NCBI RefSeq assembly: GCF_026712205.1 | Contig: NZ_JAPPUW010000006.1 | Location: 1 to 64,000, forward strand | Direction: 5' to 3' | DNA from: Pelomonas aquatica | GTDB taxonomy: Bacteria > Pseudomonadota > Gammaproteobacteria > Burkholderiales > Burkholderiaceae_C | Length of the DNA: 64,000 nt | Shown here: positions 25,863-35,269 of the stretch, piece by piece | How the letters are laid out: each line of letters opens with the position of its first letter | Position numbering within the stretch: the stretch's first letter is position 1 | Translations under genes and position numbers: made by a program | The notes under the pieces: model-generated | The model's database searches: none | The model's input: only the letters and a program-made list of their open reading frames with translations | Told to the model about the DNA's origin: nothing

Positions 25863-27214
25863 GCTGATGCGCCCCTCTCGACCCTGGCCAACTCCAGGTC
25901 GGAATAAATCAACTCGCCAACCACGCCATCGGATCGGGTCGCCACCTCGCGCGGGATCCGAAGTTCAATGGGTTCGCCCTCGGTCAGCGCCCAGGGCGCG
26001 ACATAGACGCCCAGCAGTTCCGCCAGTTCGAGCGTGCCGTCCAGGACGCACCACCCACGTTCGAGCGCTTCGGAAAGCGGCAGCGGCCCAGACGCCAGGC
26101 GAGCCCGGATGACGTCGCCGTATTCGCCAAGAAACCTCAAGCGGGTGTCGGCCACCTCGACTGCGCCCACAGCGGTCTCAAAGCGCGGCGCCATCTCCGC
26201 CTTGGTCAGCGAGACACGCACCCTGCCCCGGACGTCTGCCGGCGAGGGAAAGATGCCATCGAGACGAAGCGGACCGAACCGGCGAAACAGCGACTCAAGC
26301 TGGCGGTCGGAGGGCGGGCGCTTGACCAGGTTCAGCGCCACCTCCAGGAAATCAGTGGCGCTGACCGCCGACGTGCGGCGCTTGGCGGCGATCTTCGTCA
26401 ACTCCGCCAGGTCGCGCCCGAACGATTCCAGCGCCTGGTAAACGCGCAGGACCTGGTGCTCAAGGTCGTACACATCGACGGCCAGCGTGTCGTCGAGTTC
26501 GTCGCTGTCCGTCGCGCGCCAGGACTTCAGCCGAGCCTCGGCCTGGCGCAGGAGTTCGGACGTTTTCTCGATGACATCGCGGAATCGCGGCATCTTGACC
26601 TTGAACACCTCCGAGTCCTTGTCCACCTGGCCGCGCTCGATCTCCTGGCGCAGTTCCACGCTGGCGAACCTGATCGTGTCCAGCAGACCGTCGGAGAAGG
26701 AAGGCACCACGTCGAAATCACCGGACTCGATAGCGCGCAGCAACTTGAGGGCATCACCTTCCGCATAGGCGAAATCACTGATGTTGGAAGAGACGCTGAT
26801 CGCATCCCGGCCGATAGACGTCAGCCGGTAGTCATCGGCGTAGTGCGTGCGCTCCACCAGGTGCGTCTGCTTGTCGCTGACCAGATCGGCCCTCCCGTCG
26901 GAGCGGTCGATCGCCCACAGTTCCGTCGGCCGCGCGAGCACGTTGAGGACGTACCGAAGATCCTCTGAATCGACTTGCGGCTCCACCTCACGGACAGAGA
27001 TCAGCAATGCGTCAAACCCGATGAACTCATTGCCGGACTCGTGCGCCAGCCCCCTCAGCACGTCGAGCACGATGCAAGCCAGGTCCAGATAGCGACCATC
27101 CCCGCGTCCAGCGCGCTCCTCCTGCGTGTACACAGGCGAATTGCCTGGCTCCCGCTGCGCGTCATGCAGGTCCAGCAGACGCGCGCTGAGTCGGAGCAAC
27201 GGGAGGCACTTCAT
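25859..27214 (-). CDS. MukF/JetA-like kleisin subunit
   Basis: A 451-residue protein that starts the SMC-like operon. The N-terminal ~180 residues look like a winged-helix/dimerisation part (DALLISVREVEPQVDSEDLR, HYADDYRLTSIGRDAI). A helical middle follows (RFRDVIEKTSELLRQAEARL), and a C-terminal beta-rich winged-helix-like part has LGEYGDVIRARLASGPLPLS. This order matches MukF/JetA kleisins, which close the SMC ring. The identity is inferred from operon order and architecture, not from a diagnostic motif. Upstream lies the shared regulatory region with the divergent WYL regulator. Confidence 0.6.
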   Translation of the reverse strand: MKCLPLLRLSARLLDLHDAQREPGNSPVYTQEERAGRGDGRYLDLACIVLDVLRGLAHESGNEFIGFDALLISVREVEPQVDSEDLRYVLNVLARPTELWAIDRSDGRADLVSDKQTHLVERTHYADDYRLTSIGRDAISVSSNISDFAYAEGDALKLLRAIESGDFDVVPSFSDGLLDTIRFASVELRQEIERGQVDKDSEVFKVKMPRFRDVIEKTSELLRQAEARLKSWRATDSDELDDTLAVDVYDLEHQVLRVYQALESFGRDLAELTKIAAKRRTSAVSATDFLEVALNLVKRPPSDRQLESLFRRFGPLRLDGIFPSPADVRGRVRVSLTKAEMAPRFETAVGAVEVADTRLRFLGEYGDVIRARLASGPLPLSEALERGWCVLDGTLELAELLGVYVAPWALTEGEPIELRIPREVATRSDGVVGELIYSDLELARVERGASA

Positions 27215-27269
27215 TGAAGGATTAGCGTCTTCTCAATAACAGTTAGCCTTAAAGATAACATATCTCGCC

Positions 27270-27338
27270 TGATAACTGTAACCTGCTTGACTCTAGGCCA
27301 TACCCGCGCTGTATACTTTCACAGTTATCACTTGTGAA
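27270..27338. promoter_or_regulatory. Inverted-repeat operators between the SMC-like operon and the WYL regulator
   Basis: TGATAACTGT at 27270-27279 and its exact reverse complement ACAGTTATCA at 27321-27330 face each other across 41 bases. The second arm is nested in another dyad, TTCACA at 27318-27323 and TGTGAA at 27333-27338. A related AATAACAGTTA lies near 27236. These sites sit between divergent genes and are good candidates for binding by the WYL/BrxR-type regulator. Confidence 0.6.
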
Positions 27339-27349
27339 TAATCACCCGC

Positions 27350-28219
27350 GTGCCACCTTCGAACGTCATAAGCCCCGGAAGCGGTCAGGAAGATGGGTCC
27401 GGGCGCATCAGAGACATGGACGTCCTGGTGCGCTGGGAAGGCGAGCTTTCGAACGCGCGCATCCGTGAGGTGTTCGGCGTCCAGGCAGTCCAATCTAGCC
27501 GGCTGCTGGCCGCTTACATGGCGGAGCGTGGCGAGGCGCTGTCCCGCGCGACCCCACGCGCACCGGTCAAGCCATCTCCAAGGTTCGACGACGTGGTCCC
27601 TCCGACCTCCGCCGACGACTACGTGCGGCTGCTGTCCGGGGCATCGACCAGTCTGCCCGGCTCCGACCTCCTCGTCGATGCGCGCCCTTCCCTGTTGAGC
27701 GAGAACCCGCGGCTGTTTGCGGATCTGTTGACCGCGTGCCGCGCCGGTACCGGCCTCTGGATTGCCTACGGATCGATGCAGAACCCTGGCGGGATTGAGC
27801 GATCCATCTTTCCTCACAGCCTGGTTCGCGCGCCGCGGCGTTGGCACATGCGTGCGTGGTGCGACCTGCGCAAGGAGTTCCGCGATTTCGCCCTTGGACG
27901 GGTGCTCTCGTACACGATGCTGGATCAGGCCGCGCCAAAACTACGCCGTCAAGATGTCGACTGGAACAAGTTCGTCAACTTAAAGGTCGTGGCGCATCCT
28001 GAATTCGGCGAGGAGCATCAACGCTTGTTGCGCAGAGAGTACTTCGCCGGAAAGGCGTCCTTGAACCTGAGAGTGCGCAAGGCCCTTGCTAGCTACGTCG
28101 TGCAGGATCTCCGCCTTGCGACCGATCTGAAGCGAGATCGGCCACCGCAGTTCCAGCTCTATCTCGAGAATTCCGAGAGTCTGGGAGACCTGTTCAGCGT
28201 CGGTAGCGTTCCCTCGTGA
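27350..28219 (+). CDS. WYL-domain transcriptional regulator, BrxR/CapW-like
   Basis: A 289-residue protein from a GTG start; an ATG at 27416 is the alternative. Residues ~24-60 form an N-terminal winged helix of the BrxR type (VLVRWEGELSNARIREVFGV). A WYL domain follows at ~130-190 (GLWIAYGSMQ, SIFPHSLVRAPRRWHMRAWC, FALGRVLSY), then a C-terminal WCX-like part. BrxR/CapW-type regulators are dimeric repressors encoded divergently from phage-defence operons and are thought to sense nucleic-acid-derived ligands. This one is divergent from the SMC-like operon with paired palindromes between them, so it likely represses both. Confidence 0.85.
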   Translation: MPPSNVISPGSGQEDGSGRIRDMDVLVRWEGELSNARIREVFGVQAVQSSRLLAAYMAERGEALSRATPRAPVKPSPRFDDVVPPTSADDYVRLLSGASTSLPGSDLLVDARPSLLSENPRLFADLLTACRAGTGLWIAYGSMQNPGGIERSIFPHSLVRAPRRWHMRAWCDLRKEFRDFALGRVLSYTMLDQAAPKLRRQDVDWNKFVNLKVVAHPEFGEEHQRLLRREYFAGKASLNLRVRKALASYVVQDLRLATDLKRDRPPQFQLYLENSESLGDLFSVGSVPS

Positions 28220-28385
28220 GGTCACCACCAAGCTGCAATCCGAGTTTGAAAGCTGCGTCTACTTTGATCGCCAGACCAACTCAGTAGTCAGGGCCCTGGC
28301 GCCTTGCGTTGCCACAGGTGCGAGGAGGACTGTTTTCTCGCAAGAGGCCCACTGCGCCGCACCGGAATAGCCTCCCCGTCAGCGT

Positions 28386-29963
28386 TCAAGAGCTGGTGTT
28401 GGTCTTGTGCCGGCCGACATGGGCGACCACCGCCTTGCCGGTCGATTCGTCCCAGGCCCAGTGGATCGACAGACAGGAGTCAGCCTGCTTGGCGCCGATG
28501 GTGATGTGCGGGGAAATGTCGTAGGTCCGGCCGCCGTCTTTGGCCTCGTACTCGTCGCCATAGCGGTTGCCAGAGGTCTGCGAGACGTCGTCGGCATAGG
28601 TGAAGCCCAGCTTCTTGAAGTGGTCCTTCAGAGATCCGACCGACTTCTTGGACTTGAGGCTGTTCTGCCAGACGCCCGCCACTTCATTGATCGCCTGCAG
28701 CGCCTGCAACGCACGCTCCGGATGGCGGAAGGGCGAGTCTTCGGCCGAACTGAACGCGCTTTGCAGGAACGTCAGGTGGTCGTTTTCTTCCGCGGCGCGG
28801 CGGACCGCGGCTGCGACTGTGACGACCGGCTCGCCCTCTTCAACTGCTTCTGGCCCTGGAGCCGGCTCATCCACCGCCGGCGCTGCATCCCACATGCCAG
28901 GCGACGTGAGTGCCGCGATGTTCTCCTCGTGCCGCTTCACCTGCTCGCGCAACGCGTCGTTGTCCGCCTGCGCTGTCTTGAGCCGCTCCTCCATGTCATA
29001 GAGGTCGTGAAGCAGCTTGTCGACGTCGGCCGCATCGGCGGCGGGCTGACGCGCCGATTGGCGTTCTTCGCGGTCAGCGAGGCGCCTGAAATCCGTGATT
29101 TCCTGCGGTTCTGAGAAGCGAAATGACGCCGCGTTGAAGACTGCGGTGCACAGCTGCCGCTGGGACCGCGCGGCCATCTCGTCCGTCGAAAGCGACTTGG
29201 CAAGCCAAAGCGGATGCGCGTAGGGCTTCGCGGTCAGCGTGAACCCTGGCCAGTAGATCCGAATCGCCCCGTCAAAGCAGGCCAGTTCGCGGCCCACGAG
29301 CTCGTCCAGCTTGTAGGCCGCCCACTTGTCGGCCAGTTCATAGACCTTGGCGACGCCGGCGAGGCTCTCTGCCAACGCGCTGCTGTCGATCAGCGGAGCG
29401 TCCTGGCGCGTCCTCCGTGAGACCACAACCACTGGGTGCGCCCGCTGCGGGAGCATGAGCTCGGTGACCAAATCGTCAACTTCCGGCGCCTGGATCACTT
29501 CGGGCGTCTTGTTGTACGCGCGGCCGGCGAGGTAGACAGACCGCAGCCGGCTGATGTCTCTCACCAACCGCGGCGAACCCAGCTTGATGTTGGCTGGTGC
29601 AACCTTGAAGCTCAGGCCTGTCACGCACACCTCCAACGCCAAGTCCAGCCGGTCCGCTGTTCGGTACAGCGTCAGGTTGGTGTGCCAGCCCAAGCTCTTG
29701 TCGTACTGGTCCGGATAGCTCCAGCGCAGGTCGATGACGCGTTCGTTCGGCCGCTCGGTCGTTTGCAGGCTGCGAATGACGAGCCGGTGACCGGTCATAG
29801 GCGTTGCGTCGATGTCACCTTCGCCGATCGCTGCGACGACGTCATCGACATTGACGCGAAACCGCGCGTACCAGTCGGTGATCCACCGGCCCACCAAATC
29901 CAGCGCCGCGTGGACGTCGTTGGCGTCGTGCATAGACAGCACCGTCGCGTAAACCGTTCTCAT
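28386..29963 (-). CDS. Conserved unknown protein in the defence island
   Basis: A 525-residue soluble protein that I do not recognise. The N-terminal ~300 residues have mixed alpha/beta composition (RTVYATVLSMHDANDVHAAL, IDLRWSYPDQYDKSLGWHTN). A coiled coil spans ~310-355 (LLHDLYDMEERLKTAQADND), then an acidic Pro-rich linker (~370-395). A compact C-terminal domain (~410-520) has LGFTYADDVSQTSGNRYGDE and a His/Trp-rich end (SIHWAWDESTGKAVVAHVGR). The start is supported by GGGGAGGGG upstream. It is convergent with the WYL gene and followed on the same strand by the protease gene region. It could be a defence effector, but no catalytic motif is evident. Confidence 0.65.
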   Translation of the reverse strand: MRTVYATVLSMHDANDVHAALDLVGRWITDWYARFRVNVDDVVAAIGEGDIDATPMTGHRLVIRSLQTTERPNERVIDLRWSYPDQYDKSLGWHTNLTLYRTADRLDLALEVCVTGLSFKVAPANIKLGSPRLVRDISRLRSVYLAGRAYNKTPEVIQAPEVDDLVTELMLPQRAHPVVVVSRRTRQDAPLIDSSALAESLAGVAKVYELADKWAAYKLDELVGRELACFDGAIRIYWPGFTLTAKPYAHPLWLAKSLSTDEMAARSQRQLCTAVFNAASFRFSEPQEITDFRRLADREERQSARQPAADAADVDKLLHDLYDMEERLKTAQADNDALREQVKRHEENIAALTSPGMWDAAPAVDEPAPGPEAVEEGEPVVTVAAAVRRAAEENDHLTFLQSAFSSAEDSPFRHPERALQALQAINEVAGVWQNSLKSKKSVGSLKDHFKKLGFTYADDVSQTSGNRYGDEYEAKDGGRTYDISPHITIGAKQADSCLSIHWAWDESTGKAVVAHVGRHKTNTSS

Positions 29964-30241
29964 GGGCCCCTCCCCTCGCCTGCAGATCGACCTAATTTCG
30001 CCGTGTGGTGAGTATCTGGGCCGAGACCGTGAAAGCGCATTGGGTGGCTACCCTCCCCTGGCACCTGTGACGGCGCGCCGTGCAGGGGATACCGCCTAGT
30101 TTGGCCGGCAGAGACCCCTTCAACAATCGAATGCAGGGAGGGCAAATAGGCCGTTTAAGGACCTGGATGACGGGCTCTACCTGATCAAGCAACGTCCGAG
30201 GCCAAGGAACTTGGCGTGCTCGAATTCCATGTCCGGCTCTA

Positions 30242-31039
30242 TCAGAGGTCCAGAGCTTCAGGGTCGTCGTTGGGCAAGTCCATCCATGGATCACCAATGG
30301 CTGCCACGCTGAGCTCGTGCCTGCGGCTTGACCACGCGTAAAACACCCCTGCCAGAACGACAGCCAGCCGACCGCTTTTCCGTTCGTGCACGAAGCGTAG
30401 GCACGGTGAGCCGCTCATCCCAGCCAGTGCCGGCGGGTTTGTCACCGCCGGGTTCCATTTTTCGGGCGTCGCCTTGCCTCTGTACTCGAAGGTGCGGACA
30501 CCCGTTTGCGCGTCAAGGACTGACCCGTGCAGTGCCAACGCCAAGATAGCCCGGTCGGGTCGCTGGCCTTCTCTGAAATCCAAGGAGGCGTTTTTGGATC
30601 CTGGATAGCCGAGCAGCATGAAAGAGTCGGTTGGCTCGAATGCATCGCGCGCCATCTCACGCGGGAAGATCGGCAGACCCGGAACGTGCGTGATGCCTTG
30701 CTCGATCAGGGCGTTTGAAGGGATGTCCCAGCGCGCCAAGTCCAACGTCGGATGCAAACTGCGCAGTCCGATGTCACCCAGTTTCACGCCGGTGGTGTCG
30801 ACCGTGATGCGACCGTGGGTGTGATCGAATTCTTCAAGCACGTGCCTGGCTGTGTAGAGCCTTGCCAGGGTGGCGTCGGGTGTAGCCACGAAGAAGCCAG
30901 TGCCGAGAAGTCGCTCTCTTCCTTCATGATGTTCTTTGGGAAGCAGAAAAGACGCCAGGCAGTCCTTGTGAAGCTCCGACAAGCTGCGAGCCAAGTTTTG
31001 GTCCAGAGCAGTTGGATGAAGATCTAACAGCGTTTTCAT
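30242..31039 (-). CDS. Trypsin-like serine protease, cytoplasmic
   Basis: A 265-residue protein with the chymotrypsin-fold triad order. GTGFFVA...LYTARHV has His66 (in place of TAAHC), LDLARWDI has Asp100 (DIAL-like), and LAGMSGSPCL has Ser209 (GNSGGP-like). There is no signal peptide, so it is probably intracellular, as for serine proteases fused to or encoded beside defence ATPases. It lies 263 bases downstream of the subtilase gene on the same strand and may be a third component of that system. A promoter of its own cannot be excluded. Confidence 0.75.
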   Translation of the reverse strand: MKTLLDLHPTALDQNLARSLSELHKDCLASFLLPKEHHEGRERLLGTGFFVATPDATLARLYTARHVLEEFDHTHGRITVDTTGVKLGDIGLRSLHPTLDLARWDIPSNALIEQGITHVPGLPIFPREMARDAFEPTDSFMLLGYPGSKNASLDFREGQRPDRAILALALHGSVLDAQTGVRTFEYRGKATPEKWNPAVTNPPALAGMSGSPCLRFVHERKSGRLAVVLAGVFYAWSSRRHELSVAAIGDPWMDLPNDDPEALDL

Positions 31040-31302
31040 GCGTGCTTGCGGAGGCGTGCGTCATTGGATGGCCGCCACGAATGTATTGGCGGCCGAATCG
31101 CCCACTCATGGTGAAAACTCACCAAGTACCCAGCCCCAACCGGGTCTGTGAACTATGCCGCGCGCCGTACTGCGCCTTGCGCATCGGCCTGTCGCGCCAG
31201 TCCTTGCACGACGGCTAACGGTGGGTGCACGAGCCATTGAGACTCACGGTGGTCATTGATGCAGGGCGGCGGCTCGCTGACCCCGCAATCGGAAATCCTT
31301 CG

Positions 31303-33606
31303 CTACGCGAGTGCCTGGATCGGGACCCTCACCGGTAGGTCATGGCGTACCCAATTGGTTGCCGCTAGGACCCGCATGCCCTGAGCGTGGATTTCCGTAT
31401 CGCCGTCAAGTGATCGCAGCGTGCAGAGGATGTAAACGGTCAAGCCCTCTGCCATTGCGGGCTCGAACTCCCGCAAGAACATCCGTGCCTGCAACGCCCA
31501 CGTATCGCCGGATACGCCATTGGGGAACGACTTCCGGTGCACCTTCACAGGTGCCCACTTGCCGCCATGCTCGACCTGCGCAGCTTCGTAGCCATCGGTG
31601 CCATCCTCGCCCTTGAGCGGCACCTTGCTGTGGATGCTGTCGCCGTCCAAGGTGCCAAAGCTCAGCTCCACGTTGGCGCGGACATATTCGGCGCCCGTGT
31701 TGCCGTCCAGGGGAGGCGCGTACACCGCCGTGATGATGACCTCGCCCCGGAACTTTCCGTCGCGCAGCAGGCCAGATGGGATGGGATACGGTGCCTTGCG
31801 CCAGCGTATTGACGGAACCACGCGCGACTCGAAGATCAGCGTGAAGCTGTCCGCCCGGTCGTACAGGGCGGAGGTCACGTCCCGCGGAAGGCCCGTGCCG
31901 TAGTAGCGCCGCTCCCAGGGCGTGTACGCAGGTGACGACAGCTGCGCAGCGTGGATCATGAGAGCTTTGACCAGCGCCGGACTTGCGGTCAAGCCCGTGC
32001 CGCCGTCGATGGCTTGCCAGGCATGTGCAGCCATGCTCGCTGCGATCGGCGCTGCAAAGCTGGTTCCGAAGTTACGGGTCTGCGTGTTGCCTGCGGTCAG
32101 CACAGCGACGCTTGAAGCCCCCGTTGCCCAGGGAGCATGCACCCCGCCACCGACGTGAACGATGTCGGGCTTGGGCGTGAAAACCGGCCCTGGCCCTCGC
32201 CGGCTGTAGGCCGCCGGTTCACCGGGCTCATTCAACGCGTCGATGGCTCCCGCGTGACAGACCGATCCCACCGTGAGCGCGCGCACCGACTCCCCGGGAC
32301 AAGACACCTGGTCTTGGAGCGTCGCCAGGCTGGGCCACGTGCGGCGCGGCTCTACGACATAGTTTCCGGCGGCCACGACGAAGAGCACGTTGAACTGGTC
32401 GCTCAGCTGATCAAGCGCCTGTGCGAACTCGCTGAAGGTCTGTTCGTCGCACCCATGCGGCGAACCTAGAGACAGATTCCATACCCGCACGTCTGGCTTG
32501 CCTCGCACCGCCTCTTCGAGGCGTGTGATCAGGTCGCTAACGAAGCTGCCGTTCGGGCCGGACTCCAGGCCGCACGCGTCGTACACCAAGGCGCCGACGG
32601 GTGGCAGGTCCAGGTGACCGCCGTTCATGCGATGAGCACCGGCGACCAGCGATGCCACGTGGGTGCCGTGCTCGTGATCAGTGTCCGGCGGGAGGACGAA
32701 GGTCGTCCTGCCCACGAGCCAAGGCGCCAGGTCAACTGCAGCAGGCCCGGTCCCCGTGTCGAACACGCCGACAGTCGGTAGCCCCGCGAGCGGTGGATCC
32801 AAGTGAGGCCCCGCCGCGACTGCAATTGCGCTGCCGCCGGTAGCTGCCGGCTGCAACTGCGGTTCCGGCATCAGGCGCCGTAGGCCAGGGAAACTCAGCA
32901 GCGCATCGAACTTGTCCTCGCTGAGATTGCTGACGTCCATGAGGCTGGCGTAAAACCAGCCATGACGTGACTGCCTGAAGAAGCGGTACTTCAATCCGAG
33001 ATGACTCAGCAGGTGGCGAATCGCCTGGAACAACTGAGCGTTGGCGGCGTCGTTGCCGTAGCGGAAGAAGCGCAGCAGTGCGCGGCCGCGTTGCTGAACG
33101 GCCAACGTCCCCTCAGGATTGCGCTGGGCCCGCCCCCAGGATTCGATGCGCTGGATAGCACTCAGGTTGGCGCGAATCTCCTTGATGTCGCGATCAAGAA
33201 TCACGCTACGCAGCGCGGTGATGCTGCCGCTGTGCGCGCCGACCAGCATCTCTTCGACACGCTCATGCCCAGCGGGCATCAGCCCTGCTTCTTCAACCAC
33301 CTTGAGCGGGCGGTGGGACTTCGCAATGGCTTCATGCCGCAAGCGAAAGATCAACGGGGCGAGCGAATGCGGGTGTGCCTGCATTTGTGTCGCCAAGCCC
33401 TCCGTCGCGCCGTCCAGCGTCGCGGCGAGCGCTTGACGATAGGCGGTGTCAACCGGCACGAACTCTTTCTTGGGCCCACCGCCGGGCTGCATTCCTTGCA
33501 AATCCTGTCGATCAAACATGATCTGCTGGAATGGATTGTCCGGGCTCGGTTGCGGCACCGGTCGTTGCGGTTCAGCCGGACTGTTTGTCGTCCTCCTCGT
33601 GGCCAT
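31303..33606 (-). CDS. Subtilisin-like (S8) serine protease, IetS-like
   Basis: A 767-residue subtilase. The N-terminal ~270 residues are an effector- or regulator-type extension. The S8 domain holds Asp283 (TVGVFDTGTG), His313 (HEHGTHVASLVAG), the oxyanion Asn in VVAAGN, and Ser516 (NFGTSFAAP). A C-terminal beta-rich part (~600-767) follows. There is no signal peptide. ATG 33606 is chosen because AGGAGG lies at ideal distance; it overlaps the AAA ATPase gene by 35 bases. An AAA ATPase coupled to a cytoplasmic subtilase is the architecture of the IetAS anti-phage system reported experimentally in other bacteria. Function here is inferred from that. Confidence 0.82.
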   Translation of the reverse strand: MATRRTTNSPAEPQRPVPQPSPDNPFQQIMFDRQDLQGMQPGGGPKKEFVPVDTAYRQALAATLDGATEGLATQMQAHPHSLAPLIFRLRHEAIAKSHRPLKVVEEAGLMPAGHERVEEMLVGAHSGSITALRSVILDRDIKEIRANLSAIQRIESWGRAQRNPEGTLAVQQRGRALLRFFRYGNDAANAQLFQAIRHLLSHLGLKYRFFRQSRHGWFYASLMDVSNLSEDKFDALLSFPGLRRLMPEPQLQPAATGGSAIAVAAGPHLDPPLAGLPTVGVFDTGTGPAAVDLAPWLVGRTTFVLPPDTDHEHGTHVASLVAGAHRMNGGHLDLPPVGALVYDACGLESGPNGSFVSDLITRLEEAVRGKPDVRVWNLSLGSPHGCDEQTFSEFAQALDQLSDQFNVLFVVAAGNYVVEPRRTWPSLATLQDQVSCPGESVRALTVGSVCHAGAIDALNEPGEPAAYSRRGPGPVFTPKPDIVHVGGGVHAPWATGASSVAVLTAGNTQTRNFGTSFAAPIAASMAAHAWQAIDGGTGLTASPALVKALMIHAAQLSSPAYTPWERRYYGTGLPRDVTSALYDRADSFTLIFESRVVPSIRWRKAPYPIPSGLLRDGKFRGEVIITAVYAPPLDGNTGAEYVRANVELSFGTLDGDSIHSKVPLKGEDGTDGYEAAQVEHGGKWAPVKVHRKSFPNGVSGDTWALQARMFLREFEPAMAEGLTVYILCTLRSLDGDTEIHAQGMRVLAATNWVRHDLPVRVPIQALA

Positions 33607-34735
33607 CTGTACCTCCCTCCTGAGTGATGTTGGTGACGTGACGCGTCGACACACCGTAGAGCTTGGCCAGCACGCGCAACGAGAAGATCTTGCGATCCCA
33701 GCGCCGCAGCCAAGCCATCTCGGCATCCTGCGTGCTCAGCGGCACGCGTTCTATCAGCGCCAGCGTCAGCCCTAGGCGCCGAAACACTTCGTCTTCATCG
33801 ACCTGGGCCTGACCAGCCAGCACGGCGCTGCGCTTGGAATCCAGACAGACCTGTTCGATGACCGCGCCCGTCAGCCCCTCGGAGCGCGCGACCAAGGTCT
33901 TGAAATTGATGTTCGCTGGCGCGTAGGTGTCCAGGAACCGCTGCCAAAGCGTCTCCCGCACCAGTTCGTCGGGAAGGGGCATCGGCAGCCTGAAGCTGAA
34001 CCGGCGCCAAACCGCGAGATCCAGGAGTTGGTCATGATTGGTCGCTGCCAGCAGGATGGTGCTGTCCGGCAAAGCGTCCATGTTCTGCAGCAGCGCGATG
34101 ACCACTCGCTGCAACTCGCCCACGTCGCGCTCGTTGCCACGCGCGCCAGCCAGCGCATCGAACTCGTCGAGAAACAGGACACAAGGCCGCTGCTCCGCAT
34201 ACTCGAAAACACGCCTCAGATTCCGGCTGGTCTGCCCGAGCAGACTGCTGACCAGCGTGTCGCAGCGTACGGTCAGCAGTTGCAGGCCCAGCTGCGCGGC
34301 GACCCAGCGTGCCAGCTGGGTCTTGCCGGTCCCTGGCGGACCATGCATCAGCAGTCGATTCGGCAATGCCGCATTGGCGCGCACCAACGCGTCATGGTGG
34401 CGCACGCTGGACAGAAACTCCTGGACTCGCGACTCGATGGCACTAGGCAGGACCAACCCCACGTCCCGCACTTCGGGCTGACTCACGTCGACCGTGTGCA
34501 GCCGGCTTTCGCCGTCGACCGGGAGGTTGTTCAACGTGATGCCGTTTTCGGCACTCTGAGCTGTTGCGAGGGCGGTTGGCGCCCGCGACAGACGCTCGCG
34601 AATCTGACGCGCCTGCTGCCGATTGCCAGTCTCTTCAAGCTTGTCCGCTAAGAGGCCGGCGTAGTTCGCAGCCATACTCGCGTTGGCACGCAATGCGCCG
34701 TCGAGTATCTTGAGAACTTCAGACAGGTGGTCCAC
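33572..34735 (-). CDS. AAA+ ATPase, IetA-like
   Basis: A 387-residue AAA+ ATPase starting at a GTG; a longer frame up to 34879 has poor coding character. An N-terminal helical region (1-~95, DHLSEVLKILDGALRANASM) precedes the ATPase domain with Walker A GPPGTGKT (132-139), Walker B CVLFLDEFD (185-193), sensor 1 LLAATNHDQ and an Arg-finger region (VWRRFSFRLPMP). The C-terminal ~70 residues include a basic helix-turn-helix-like end (KLYGVSTRHVTNI). It overlaps the subtilase gene, so the two are translationally coupled. It likely senses or remodels a target and controls the protease, as proposed for IetAS. Confidence 0.82.
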   Translation of the reverse strand: MDHLSEVLKILDGALRANASMAANYAGLLADKLEETGNRQQARQIRERLSRAPTALATAQSAENGITLNNLPVDGESRLHTVDVSQPEVRDVGLVLPSAIESRVQEFLSSVRHHDALVRANAALPNRLLMHGPPGTGKTQLARWVAAQLGLQLLTVRCDTLVSSLLGQTSRNLRRVFEYAEQRPCVLFLDEFDALAGARGNERDVGELQRVVIALLQNMDALPDSTILLAATNHDQLLDLAVWRRFSFRLPMPLPDELVRETLWQRFLDTYAPANINFKTLVARSEGLTGAVIEQVCLDSKRSAVLAGQAQVDEDEVFRRLGLTLALIERVPLSTQDAEMAWLRRWDRKIFSLRVLAKLYGVSTRHVTNITQEGGTDGHEEDDKQSG

Positions 34736-35269
34736 TGCGATCCGGTTTTCTGGGCTGGCGTCACAGTTTAGGCGCCCATCGATCCGTTTTTCACAGTGTT
34801 TGTGCCGATTTTTTAGGGAGGCGTATCGGTCGGCGCGCCGATGCCGGCCTTCTAGAACCATCTGCGAGGCACCAGCCACCGTGGAAGCGGGGAGCAGCTC
34901 TCACCCCTCGGCATAGATGCTGATCGTGCTCAATTAATGATTGCGCGATTTCCGACATCCGCACTGCTCAATGACTGCATTTCCAGCCATTGAAGGCAGT
35001 TTTTGCTATCTACGACTGCGTTTCTAGTCGTTGTCGCCGTGCGAGAAACACCACCGCTCACCTCCCGGCAGAAACGTTTGCGCGGGCCGTCGTGGGCCCG
35101 TGGCTTTACGCCGCCCTACCCGGCTCATTGCCGATGCGCGCCAGCACGGGTGAGCTCACCCAGTTGAGGTTGACACGGCGCGAGCTAGACCGCACACGCC
35201 GCCGCCTGAGTGCCGCCGGCAGAAAGCCGTAACCGATGCGTCACCCAACGGTTGAAAATGGGCACTCGA
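34736..35269. other. Intergenic stretch upstream of the AAA ATPase/subtilase operon
   Basis: No convincing gene is present. The A/T-richer part 34780-35060 probably holds the operon promoter on the minus strand. A loosely repeated pattern (ACTGCATTTCCAGCCATTG near 34973 and GACTGCGTTTCTAGTCGTTG near 35012) may be a degenerate regulator site. Confidence 0.4.

Noticed and set aside
28386..29963. JetD nuclease of a Wadjet system
   Set aside because: No TOPRIM motifs are visible and it is on the other side of the regulator, not after the SMC gene.
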